This document shows, one piece after another, positions 1-8,428 of a DNA stretch of 34,634 bases. Origin of the DNA: an uncultured Bacillota bacterium (GTDB taxonomy: Bacteria > Bacillota_I > Bacilli_A > RFN20 > CAG-631). Positions within the stretch are counted from its first letter, which is position 1, and the number at the start of each line of letters is the position of its first letter. The notes under the pieces were generated by a model. The model was given only the letters and a program-made list of their open reading frames with translations, was not told where the DNA came from and did not search any database. The stretch lies in NCBI GenBank assembly GCA_905197115.1, contig CAJJXN010000009.1, positions 1 through 34,634 of the forward strand, in the 5' to 3' direction. Position numbers and translations under genes: made by a program.

Positions 1-1568
1 ACTATGAAACTTGCAAGAATGAGAATGGAAACAGTTAAATTGTTTTGTAACCATGTATTTCGAATTTCCCAGAAAGCTTCTGAATACATTGAACGATTCT
101 TTGCAATTGCATAATAACGAGCCGCTTCTTCAAATTGTAAGTCATAATAATAAGCATTTCCTAAACCTGTATTGGCAATAACAGATAATTCATCATATTG
201 CAATACTTCTTCCCATGCTTTTCTTGATCTTTCATATTCATGATTATCAAAGGAAATGATGGCTTCAAATATAGCCTTTGTATAATTAGTTGGGTTAAAA
301 GATTGAAGAATTTCTTTTTCTTGATCAATTGCCCAAATACGGTTAGTACTATCTACTCCAATAGCCTTTAAAACTTTGAACATACCCACAATATCAGGAG
401 ATTCAGTACCTTTTAAATTAGCACCAAAATAATAAATTATATGACCCGTAGGATCTAATACTACAATTGTACCATTTTGTTCTGCCAAGAATGTAATTTT
501 ATCTTTTGTAACCATTACGTCAACATATTCAATTGGCCAATCCGAATTAAAAGAGAAAATTCCTGAACCATCTGTTTTATGTTTGGTAAGACTTGGATAA
601 GTAGTAGTTGGCATAGATTTTGTTGTCATTGAGTAAACTAAGTTTTGATTGTCAATAAATACATTATTAAATCCAACTGGCTCTGGTTTTTCTTTTAATT
701 GTTCAAGTTGTTTTTTCGTACCAAAAGTCTTAACTAAGTAATATAATGCACTATACTGAACATTATTTACAGCAAAGAAACAAACAAAGTCACTATAAGC
801 TAAACGAGAAGTATCTACTTCCAATTGTAAATATGATGCTGAAAGTAAAATCATTCCAGAGCTTGTAGAAGGAGCTGCAATATAAATTTTACCTTCACTA
901 TCAACTGCAATTTTTTGCGGATCAAATTTTGTTAATTCAGCCGTTCCAAATGCAGGAGTACGAGTGATTATTCCATTATTTTCTTCTACTGGTTCTGTAA
1001 TAATTTTATAATTATTTATATTATTTAAAGGAGCTACATAAATAAATCCTGTAAATATGTACTCTTTACCTTTAACACCTGCATTAATCGTATAAGTAGC
1101 TTTAGCATCGGATATATAGAGGTATTTTACGCCATTGATTTCTTGAATCCATAATCCAGTAGGAGTATCTATATAAGCGAATGAGGTTAAAGATATTTTT
1201 TCAACTGTTTCATTTGGATTATCTGCGGATAAATTCATTTTAATAATAAATGGATTTTTATCTTTTGATGCATTTAATATATACGCAATATCACAATTTT
1301 TTCCATCAATAATTTCATGATCAATAAATATTTCTTGAGGATTTGATAATCCAATTGTCGTATAGGATGACCCTGGCTCATACGCGTCAGGCGCATTAAT
1401 AATTTGATTATCAGAATTTAAAGTTCGAGTATAAACGGTTGCTGTTGCAGCTTCAACTGGGGCAACGTTTGAATTAAATGGTGTAGTCGAACTTCTACCT
1501 AAAACACCACTTGCAGCAATAATAAGTGTAATGCCGATTAAGGCAAATAATTTTTTAATATTTTTCAT
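1..1568 (-). CDS. Secreted/membrane beta-propeller (NHL-like) and TPR protein, probable YIP1-family member, 3' end cut by window
   Basis: This is the last visible gene of the uptake operon; 522 codons are present and the reading frame is open to base 1. The product starts with a signal-like segment (MKNIKKLFALIGITLIIAAS). A long beta-rich region with NHL/propeller-like strands follows (for example FDPQKIAVDSEGKIYIAAPS and VLKAIGVDSTNRIWAIDQ). After it come about two TPR-like helical repeats near residues 440-505 (WEEVLQYDELSVIANTGLGN), and a hydrophobic segment begins as the window ends. In Paenibacillus and Clostridia, proteins with this order that end in a Yip1 membrane domain sit beside sugar ABC permeases; that comparison is from memory and the Yip1 part is not visible. 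The start ATG shares one base with the stop of the MalG-type permease (TAATG), so translation is probably coupled. The role is unknown; an accessory or sensing part of the transporter is inference. Confidence 0.75.
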   Translation of the reverse strand, partial: MKNIKKLFALIGITLIIAASGVLGRSSTTPFNSNVAPVEAATATVYTRTLNSDNQIINAPDAYEPGSSYTTIGLSNPQEIFIDHEIIDGKNCDIAYILNASKDKNPFIIKMNLSADNPNETVEKISLTSFAYIDTPTGLWIQEINGVKYLYISDAKATYTINAGVKGKEYIFTGFIYVAPLNNINNYKIITEPVEENNGIITRTPAFGTAELTKFDPQKIAVDSEGKIYIAAPSTSSGMILLSASYLQLEVDTSRLAYSDFVCFFAVNNVQYSALYYLVKTFGTKKQLEQLKEKPEPVGFNNVFIDNQNLVYSMTTKSMPTTTYPSLTKHKTDGSGIFSFNSDWPIEYVDVMVTKDKITFLAEQNGTIVVLDPTGHIIYYFGANLKGTESPDIVGMFKVLKAIGVDSTNRIWAIDQEKEILQSFNPTNYTKAIFEAIISFDNHEYERSRKAWEEVLQYDELSVIANTGLGNAYYYDLQFEEAARYYAIAKNRSMYSEAFWEIRNTWLQNNLTVSILILASFI

Positions 1569-2440
1569 TATTTAATACCTGATTTCGCCATTGTATTCAT
1601 TACTCTTGATTGCATTGCAATAAAGATAATTAAGTTAGGAACAAAAGTAATAAGAGAAGATGCTGCGGCAACTCCTGTTGCTTTAATTCCTGCTGAGGCT
1701 TGTAATAAGCCTAAATAATAAGGAAGCGTTTTTAAACTTTCACTTGTTAAATAAATTAAACTTGCGCCTCCTGAATTCCATATATTTTGGAATGCTAAGA
1801 TTGCAACTGTTGCAATCGCTGGTTTAACAAGTGGCATAACGAACTTAAAAATAATTTGTAAATCGTTTGCGCCATCTAATTTTGCAGATTCCAAAATTTC
1901 TTTTGGAACACCATCATCAATATACTGTTTCATCAAAAACAAATACGTAGGAACCGCTAATGATGGAATAATATGTACCCAGAAATTATCCATTAAGCCT
2001 AAATAAGAAATAATTAAATAATTCGGTACCGCTACCGCTACAGCAGTAAACATTAAAGCAAGTTGGTTAATTTTAAATAAAGTATTTTTAAACTTAAATT
2101 GCTTTTTGGAAATTGCATAAGCAGCAGCAACTGTAATTACTAAAACAGCAAATACATAAACAACGGATATAATTACTGAATTCAATACATATCGAATCCA
2201 AGGAAGCCCTGTTGTTCGAGCAAGTCTGCCTAACTCTGTAAAATTAGATAAAGTTGGATTCTTAACAATTAATTGAGGTGGGAAATAAAATAATTCATCC
2301 AAAGGTTTGAAAGCTTGGTTTACAATATAAATTATTGGAAGAATCATTACTGCACCAACTAATAGCAAGACAACTAAAAATTTGATTTGGCTAGCTTGAA
2401 ATCGTTTTGGATTCAGCTGCGTAACCTGAAATGATGCCAT
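1568..2440 (-). CDS. Carbohydrate ABC transporter permease, MalG type
   Basis: Inner-membrane permease subunit of a sugar importer, 290 aa with about six membrane segments. The EAA loop that docks the ATPase is at residues 181-208 (EILESAKLDGANDLQIIFKF, then VMP), with the expected E-A-x3-D-G spacing and a proline at the end. I chose the ATG at 2440 because AAGGAGGG lies 6-7 bases upstream; an in-frame ATG 30 bases earlier lies upstream of that site and has none of its own. The MalF-type permease stops 13 bases upstream, and the propeller/TPR gene starts on this gene's stop codon. The pair would form the membrane channel fed by one or both solute-binding lipoproteins of this operon. The substrate cannot be read from the permease. 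Confidence 0.93.
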   Translation of the reverse strand: MASFQVTQLNPKRFQASQIKFLVVLLLVGAVMILPIIYIVNQAFKPLDELFYFPPQLIVKNPTLSNFTELGRLARTTGLPWIRYVLNSVIISVVYVFAVLVITVAAAYAISKKQFKFKNTLFKINQLALMFTAVAVAVPNYLIISYLGLMDNFWVHIIPSLAVPTYLFLMKQYIDDGVPKEILESAKLDGANDLQIIFKFVMPLVKPAIATVAILAFQNIWNSGGASLIYLTSESLKTLPYYLGLLQASAGIKATGVAAASSLITFVPNLIIFIAMQSRVMNTMAKSGIK

Positions 2441-2453
2441 AATTTTTCCCTCC

Positions 2454-3458
2454 TTAATCTTTTTCTGCAAATAACTTACTAGCTATTTTAGAGAAAACTA
2501 ATATAAATAATAACAAGACAACCGACATCGCCGACGCATATCCTAATTCATTTCGAATAAATGCATAGTCATTCATATGCGCTAGAATTGTTTGCGCCGA
2601 GTTTTGTGGGGTTGGGTTTGAACCCGACAAATCTACAGCCAATGCCCCCGCCGACATCGCACCTGTAATCGACATAATCGCACTAAAGAACATTGAACCT
2701 TTCATTTGTGGAATGGTTACATAAATGGTTTCTTGGAAACGATTCTTAATTCCATCTATATGTGCAGCCTCAAATAATTCTTGATCTAAGTTACACAATG
2801 AAGCTAAGACAGATAAGAAACCAATACCAAATGAACTCCATAAAGCAACAAAGATGGTAATGGTTAATAGATATTGTGGATTTGTTAACCATGCAATCGG
2901 TGCTTTGATAATTCCTAAATTCATTAAGAACGCATTTAAATATCCAAATTGGTCTCCGGAGAAAACCGATTTCCAAATAACTCCAATAAAGACGCCACCT
3001 GCTAAAGATGGGGTATAGATAACTAACGCCAATACTGTTCGAATTCCTCTAGGTAATTGTGCTAACATCCAAGCAAATAAGAAAGATAAGACATATCCAC
3101 CTGGACCTACAATAATTGCAAATTTTAACGTTTGTGGCACAACATACATCATAAATTCTCTGTCGCGAGTGAACATATCCACATAGTTTTGAATTCCTAC
3201 AAATCGAGGAGCATCAATCGCATTATAATAAGTGAGAGATAATAATGCGGATACAAATACTGGAAGAACAATAAAGATAAAGAATAAAGAAGCAAAAGGG
3301 AAGATTAACCAAAACACACTCCAAGCAGACCCATTAATACCACTTGTTTTATGATGTTTTTTCTTTTTTACTTTATTCGTATTTTTTACAGCTGTGTAAC
3401 CTAAGACATTTCTACGTCCCGATTCAACTTTATACGAACTATTATGTGTAGTATTCAT
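2454..3458 (-). CDS. Carbohydrate ABC transporter permease, MalF type
   Basis: Second permease subunit of the sugar importer, 334 aa. A basic, probably cytoplasmic N-tail of about 45 residues (KKKKHH at 31-36) precedes six membrane segments. The EAA loop is at residues 230-250 (EAAHIDGIKNRFQETIYVTI, then P). The ribosome-binding site AAGGAGGT is 7-8 bases before the ATG and overlaps the TAA stop of the upstream 1041-aa binding protein, so the two are probably coupled. It pairs with the MalG-type subunit 13 bases downstream. As in many Bacillota sugar importers, no ATPase is encoded next to it; a shared MsmX-type ATPase elsewhere is the usual solution, which is inference here. Confidence 0.93.
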   Translation of the reverse strand: MNTTHNSSYKVESGRRNVLGYTAVKNTNKVKKKKHHKTSGINGSAWSVFWLIFPFASLFFIFIVLPVFVSALLSLTYYNAIDAPRFVGIQNYVDMFTRDREFMMYVVPQTLKFAIIVGPGGYVLSFLFAWMLAQLPRGIRTVLALVIYTPSLAGGVFIGVIWKSVFSGDQFGYLNAFLMNLGIIKAPIAWLTNPQYLLTITIFVALWSSFGIGFLSVLASLCNLDQELFEAAHIDGIKNRFQETIYVTIPQMKGSMFFSAIMSITGAMSAGALAVDLSGSNPTPQNSAQTILAHMNDYAFIRNELGYASAMSVVLLLFILVFSKIASKLFAEKD

Positions 3459-3470
3459 CGTTCTACCTCC

Positions 3471-6400
3471 TTAAATTGGACAAGAATTAGAATAAGAATT
3501 TCCCGTTTTTATTCCATTTTTATAATTTGATATACATTCCATTATCCAATCATAAGAACGAATTTTATATTCTTTAATTCCTTGCTTTGTTTTTGTATCA
3601 TAAAATCCAAATTCTTCCATTTTTCTTTGAATTTCACGATCCATGATAACTTTATTTAAATCGACAGCATTAGCGACACTCATTGGACCACTATTTGCTT
3701 TCCCTAATACAACTGTGTTCCAAATGTCGGACAAGCCTCTTTGAATCATATATTGACCTGGTAATTGTTGTAAATCAATAATCCATTTTTGAGCTTCTAA
3801 TACTGTATCGCGCACATCATTATCAATTAAAAGTTCTTGGGCTGCTTCAACATTTGCACTAAACCAAATAAAAGATGGTCCATAAATAGATTGTAATGTG
3901 TCTGCATATTCAATTTGCGTATCAGCATCCATCCACCATTTATTAAATGTCCACGCATCATCAATTCTTTTTGATTTGTTAAAGATCATGGATGTTTGAC
4001 CATTTGAAATGTACCATCTTGATACATCATCTGGTGTTCCATCTTTATTAATATCACTACAAGTACCTTCTTCAATGGAACAATTTTGTTTTACTCCTGG
4101 AGGTAAAGTAACTTCCCATTTACCAACAAGTTCTGGAGCTACATATTTTAAGGAAATGTACATGGAAACATCACCAATTCCCATTGGTACAGAGCCATAT
4201 CTAAATGAATTAAAGAAGTTAGCAATTTCAGCAGGTAAAGCATAAACTGTATATAAATCCGTTAAAGTTCTTAATCCTTTTAAACTTGCTTCATTTCTTA
4301 AATCAATTGAATATCCATCATCTGCATATAATTTTCCACCATTTTGAAGAATCATTTGTGCAGTAGCAGAAATTGGTTTAAGTGAAGAAGATACACTTGC
4401 TGGATAATAGTAATTCATTCCAAAACTTTGAAGTTTTGGTAAAATATCAATTAAATCATCCCATGTATTTGGAATGGTTAATTTTGTATTACTATCTCCT
4501 AAAATTTCAAGAATATCGCTTCTTACAAATTGTACTTGAGCTGTTGAAGTTTCAGGTAAACCATAAATTTTATCTTGATATAAACTCGACATTAATTGTC
4601 CAGCAGGAACTTTACTTGCATATTCCCAAAAATCAGGGAAATCACTTAAAGGATAAGCAGCATCTCCACGTAATGCGAATTCAAATGCTAACCCAGAAGT
4701 AACACCTAATGCTAAGTCAGGAGTTTGATTTGCTGCATTTGCTAAAATCAAGTTTTGTTCGCCTGGCATTTGCCGTAAGTTAACTTTAATTCCTGTTTTT
4801 GGAGTAAAGTCATTATCAGCCATAGTTTGCATAATTTCAATATAGTTAGTAGAACGATTTACCCAAACATTTAATTCATCACCATTTAAATTTGATTTGT
4901 AACGATCAGATGTAAATGTGTCGAATAAAGAACTCATACTATTTTTAAAAGTTACCCATCCAGAAGCATTTGCAACAGGAATTTTATTTTCATTATTTGT
5001 TAAATAAATCATATCAAGTGTCATACTTGTATTAATTAACATATTGGCAGTATCTGCTACAAGTTTTGCTAAACAAGAATCTCCCGATGAAAATTTATTT
5101 AAACTATTTGGGATACTATTTGGTGATTTAACAAAGCCTTCTAATAACTGCGTCATACGAGGAAAATAAGAAAGTAACACTGAATTTTCATCTACTAAAC
5201 TTGATAAACGATTGTATTCATAATAAATTACATTTTTATAATTTTGTAAAATGTCTTCTGTTTCAGGAATATAAGAAGTTAAGCGATAAGGTCGATTGGA
5301 ATCGGCTGAAACCCCAATTAATTTACGAATATCAATAGCAAAATCATTAATATCATTATAAATCGTCATTAAATTGTTATAACTTTCTGCAAAATATTCT
5401 TTTTCAGATTTTATCGTTAATTCATAAGTTTTATTGGCTTCAAAATAATAACGTAAAACTGTATTTCCACTATGAAGCGTTTCGTTTGCATAACCACTAC
5501 CTGTATTATTTAAACGATAATTTTTAAATTCTTTAAATGGTATTTCACCATTAATATAAATTGAGCGGAAAACAGGTGCTTCGTTGGTTCCATTGAAATA
5601 ATGAAGAGTAATTGGATACATTCCTGGTTCACTTACTTCAAATTTCCAAGTCGCACTTTGACCAGCAGAATCCCAACCTTGTAAAATATTAATCATTTTT
5701 TTGTGATTATCAAAAGGTTGCACCGTTGCTGTCATTTCAGTCGCTAAACGAATGGATTTCGTATCTTTATAAGCATACTCTGTCGCATTCATTTTATAAA
5801 AACCATTTCCTAATGTTTTTTGAACATCCGTCAATCCAGAATAATAAGCGGTATAATCTTTTAATGGATTATAAGGTACAATTGTTAAATTCTTTAAATA
5901 AATTTCATCTGAAGAATTACTACGAATTGAAATATAACTATTTTCTGGACCGATTTCAAAAATAGCAGGATCGGCTGTATCATATAAGTTTGTATTTAAA
6001 GAAACTTTATTCCATGTTCCATATCTTCTAGATTTAGGAGCCATTTGATCCTTATATTTGTTTACATAAGCATCAAAATTTTTGTCGCCATTTTCTTTCT
6101 TTTCAACAGCATCTTCATAAAGCATTGGCAACTCTAAAGATGTAGCTTGAGCAAATTGCAAAGAAGATCCAACATAAACACTTACAATACCACTTGAAAC
6201 ACTTTTATCTGTCAAATAATATTCTAGTTCTAAAGTATATAATCCTCTTGTATAATCTCTTGGTATAGAATAACGAACTTCGCCGCCTACAGATTTTGGC
6301 AATAAAATAGCAATATCTTCTTTCGATTCTCCCGCAATATCTTCTATTGGATGAGTGCCTGTTGGTTGAACCTCTACTTTTTTATCTTCACTAATAAATG

Positions 6401-6596
6401 TCGAATATTTTTCTAAAAGTTCTTTATAGCGATAAACATAATCTTGTCTGCTTGAATCTTTGCGTTTAATCAAATATTGAATGCTATTACGATAGGTTTC
6501 ATCATCTACATGGTATGGTTTAACCGCACTGCTACAAGAAGTTGCCAAAAATAACAGTCCTAAAAACATCGCTATTTTGCTCTTTTTTGTTTTCAT
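3471..6596 (-). CDS. Very large extracellular solute-binding lipoprotein (family 1 type) with extra N-terminal beta and helical domains
   Basis: A lipoprotein of 1041 aa, about twice the usual binding-protein length. The lipobox is LATSC, with Cys21 as the lipidation site. Two beta-rich parts that look like carbohydrate-binding sandwiches lie at about 90-245 and 265-400 (GWDSAGQSATWKFEVSEPGM). A helical linker covers about 403-560. A family 1 solute-binding domain runs from about 573 to 960 (for example TPKTGIKVNLRQMPGEQN). Residues 847-857 read SDINKDGTPDD, a calcium-loop pattern, just after a Cys839/Cys846 pair. The start follows AAGGAGGA at good spacing. The gene lies directly before both permeases, so it is probably the main receptor. 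The N-terminal domains may hold a polymer near the cell, which is inference. Domain borders are approximate. Confidence 0.88.
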   Translation of the reverse strand: MKTKKSKIAMFLGLLFLATSCSSAVKPYHVDDETYRNSIQYLIKRKDSSRQDYVYRYKELLEKYSTFISEDKKVEVQPTGTHPIEDIAGESKEDIAILLPKSVGGEVRYSIPRDYTRGLYTLELEYYLTDKSVSSGIVSVYVGSSLQFAQATSLELPMLYEDAVEKKENGDKNFDAYVNKYKDQMAPKSRRYGTWNKVSLNTNLYDTADPAIFEIGPENSYISIRSNSSDEIYLKNLTIVPYNPLKDYTAYYSGLTDVQKTLGNGFYKMNATEYAYKDTKSIRLATEMTATVQPFDNHKKMINILQGWDSAGQSATWKFEVSEPGMYPITLHYFNGTNEAPVFRSIYINGEIPFKEFKNYRLNNTGSGYANETLHSGNTVLRYYFEANKTYELTIKSEKEYFAESYNNLMTIYNDINDFAIDIRKLIGVSADSNRPYRLTSYIPETEDILQNYKNVIYYEYNRLSSLVDENSVLLSYFPRMTQLLEGFVKSPNSIPNSLNKFSSGDSCLAKLVADTANMLINTSMTLDMIYLTNNENKIPVANASGWVTFKNSMSSLFDTFTSDRYKSNLNGDELNVWVNRSTNYIEIMQTMADNDFTPKTGIKVNLRQMPGEQNLILANAANQTPDLALGVTSGLAFEFALRGDAAYPLSDFPDFWEYASKVPAGQLMSSLYQDKIYGLPETSTAQVQFVRSDILEILGDSNTKLTIPNTWDDLIDILPKLQSFGMNYYYPASVSSSLKPISATAQMILQNGGKLYADDGYSIDLRNEASLKGLRTLTDLYTVYALPAEIANFFNSFRYGSVPMGIGDVSMYISLKYVAPELVGKWEVTLPPGVKQNCSIEEGTCSDINKDGTPDDVSRWYISNGQTSMIFNKSKRIDDAWTFNKWWMDADTQIEYADTLQSIYGPSFIWFSANVEAAQELLIDNDVRDTVLEAQKWIIDLQQLPGQYMIQRGLSDIWNTVVLGKANSGPMSVANAVDLNKVIMDREIQRKMEEFGFYDTKTKQGIKEYKIRSYDWIMECISNYKNGIKTGNSYSNSCPI

Positions 6597-6620
6597 CTTA
6601 TTCCTCCTTTAACGACAAAT

Positions 6621-6650
6621 ACGAGAATAGATTTTTAACACTATTCTCGT
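6621..6650 (-). terminator. Intercistronic hairpin between the two solute-binding genes
   Basis: A perfect 10-bp inverted repeat (ACGAGAATAG and its complement) with a 10-base loop lies in the 66-base gap between the 581-aa and 1041-aa binding-protein genes. On the transcribed strand the stem is followed by ATTTGTCGTT and not by a clean U run. A partial terminator or a 3' stabiliser of the upstream mRNA fits better than full termination. Confidence 0.6.
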
Positions 6651-6662
6651 TATTTATTTAAA

Positions 6663-8408
6663 TTATACTTTCTTTTCTGTTGGATCCCAATCGCTTGGAA
6701 GAATATAATTTGCTCTCATATTTTCTTCTAAGAAATTCCAACTTGTTTCTGTAAGAGAATTAATTTCTGCTGTCATATCAGCTAATTTACTTCTCATTTG
6801 GTCTACCCAAGTAACGCTACTAACGACTACTCCATCACCTGGTTGTCCATAACGCCCATTCCAATTTGCCATAACTTGTTTTGTTCCACCAACTTCACTT
6901 GGAACTGTCATTGGATAAGTGTTTGAATTACAAATGATACCTTTACCTTCGTTGTACATTTCCATTACTCTTGCCATACCTGGTTTTTCATTTGTAAATG
7001 CAGGATATGCATCAAAGAAATATTGTAATTGAGTTTGATATTCATCTGTTACTCCTTTTACACTAGAAGGTAATGAATATGCTTCATTATTTTCATCTTT
7101 TTCTCTTAAAATAGGAAGTCCTTTAATCGCACCTGTTACTATATCATCTGATTCGTTACTTCTTTTCCATTTAATTTCAGAAGCGGCTTTAATTGATCTT
7201 GGATCAGATACCATGAAAGTTGCAAAATAAGCTGCTGCTTCTTGAGAAAGTCTTTGTTTTTTAGTACAAACTTCTTGATTATTTGAATCTAATGGACATT
7301 GATTTCCAATTGATAAAGCACCCATTAAAAGACCCAAAGTATTTTCTCCTTCTGAATCTAAAGAAGGGAAAGGATAAATATCTAAATCATCTACTGTATT
7401 TTCTTTTTCTGCGAATGATGAAAGACCACCGATTGCAAAAGGATTATCTAATTGAACTAAAGCTGATCCTGATGCCATTAAAGCGGTTTTTTCCCATCCA
7501 TTCCAAACAGTATTGTTAGGATGTTTTCCACCACCTGACATGGTAGCATCAAACCAAACATAATCTTTTACCCATTTATTTTCTAAAGTTAAGATTTTTT
7601 CAATTTCAGGTGTATTTAAATCAACTGGTTTTCCATCGATATAATTACGATAAATTGTTGGAGCCATAAAGTTAACCATTTCATAATTTAAGTTAACTAA
7701 ACCTGCTAAGTCATTAGTATTAGTTGGAGTAGAAGAAATAATTTCATCTAATTTATCTAATGTCCAGTCAGCATCTGTTGGTTCAGGTAATTCTAAAAAT
7801 CTTTTTTCAATTGATTTCGTATTAACGAACAAACCATAAGGGAAAATTCCATAAGGAACAGCACCTTGGAAACCACCATAATTATAATATTTTAATAAAT
7901 CAGGATTAATATAGTTATAAAGAGGCATTTTATCAGTGTATTGACCAATATCTGCTACATATCCTGCACTTAACAAAGTAGGAATTGGATCTACGTGGTG
8001 CATGATATGAGGTGGACGTTGTCCATGAGAATCAATATAATCTGCAAAGTTATCATAGAAACTTGGTGAATATCCTGTTCCGTTACCACTAATTACATTA
8101 ATTCTAATTTTTGGATATATTTTCTTAAATTCTCTTGCTGCTGCAAAAAATAAAGCTTGGCTACCATCTACAATATCTTCAGCAACGTGTTTTGGATTTC
8201 CTGCATCCATCCAGCGACCTTCTAATCCGTAAATATACATAAATACATCTAAGTCACCTTCGTATTCTAATACAGGATCCCATCCTTCAATCCCAGAAAA
8301 ACTTGGAGTTCCTTTGTTATTGCCTCCTCCTTTTTTATTACAACCAGTAAGAGATGTAATCGCTACCAATAATGGCAACGCAACTAATAAAGTTTTTTTC
8401 AATTTCAT
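6663..8408 (-). CDS. Extracellular solute-binding lipoprotein (family 1)
   Basis: A 581-aa lipoprotein with signal peptide and lipobox LTGC (Cys23), then a Gly/Asn/Lys-rich tether. The rest has the layout of a family 1 sugar-binding protein (DVFMYIYGLEGRWMDAGNPK near the start; KIYPKIRINVISGNG; GGSSF-type hinge stretches; IYPFPSLDSEGENTLGLLMG). Its ribosome-binding site is a modest AAAGGA about 9 bases before the ATG. It follows the phosphodiester-glycosidase gene after 20 bases and precedes the second, larger binding protein across a hairpin. Two binding proteins for one permease pair suggests either two ligands or a hand-over from one protein to the other; the sequence does not decide. Confidence 0.9.
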   Translation of the reverse strand: MKLKKTLLVALPLLVAITSLTGCNKKGGGNNKGTPSFSGIEGWDPVLEYEGDLDVFMYIYGLEGRWMDAGNPKHVAEDIVDGSQALFFAAAREFKKIYPKIRINVISGNGTGYSPSFYDNFADYIDSHGQRPPHIMHHVDPIPTLLSAGYVADIGQYTDKMPLYNYINPDLLKYYNYGGFQGAVPYGIFPYGLFVNTKSIEKRFLELPEPTDADWTLDKLDEIISSTPTNTNDLAGLVNLNYEMVNFMAPTIYRNYIDGKPVDLNTPEIEKILTLENKWVKDYVWFDATMSGGGKHPNNTVWNGWEKTALMASGSALVQLDNPFAIGGLSSFAEKENTVDDLDIYPFPSLDSEGENTLGLLMGALSIGNQCPLDSNNQEVCTKKQRLSQEAAAYFATFMVSDPRSIKAASEIKWKRSNESDDIVTGAIKGLPILREKDENNEAYSLPSSVKGVTDEYQTQLQYFFDAYPAFTNEKPGMARVMEMYNEGKGIICNSNTYPMTVPSEVGGTKQVMANWNGRYGQPGDGVVVSSVTWVDQMRSKLADMTAEINSLTETSWNFLEENMRANYILPSDWDPTEKKV

Positions 8409-8428
8409 ATTTTTTTTCCTTTCTTATT

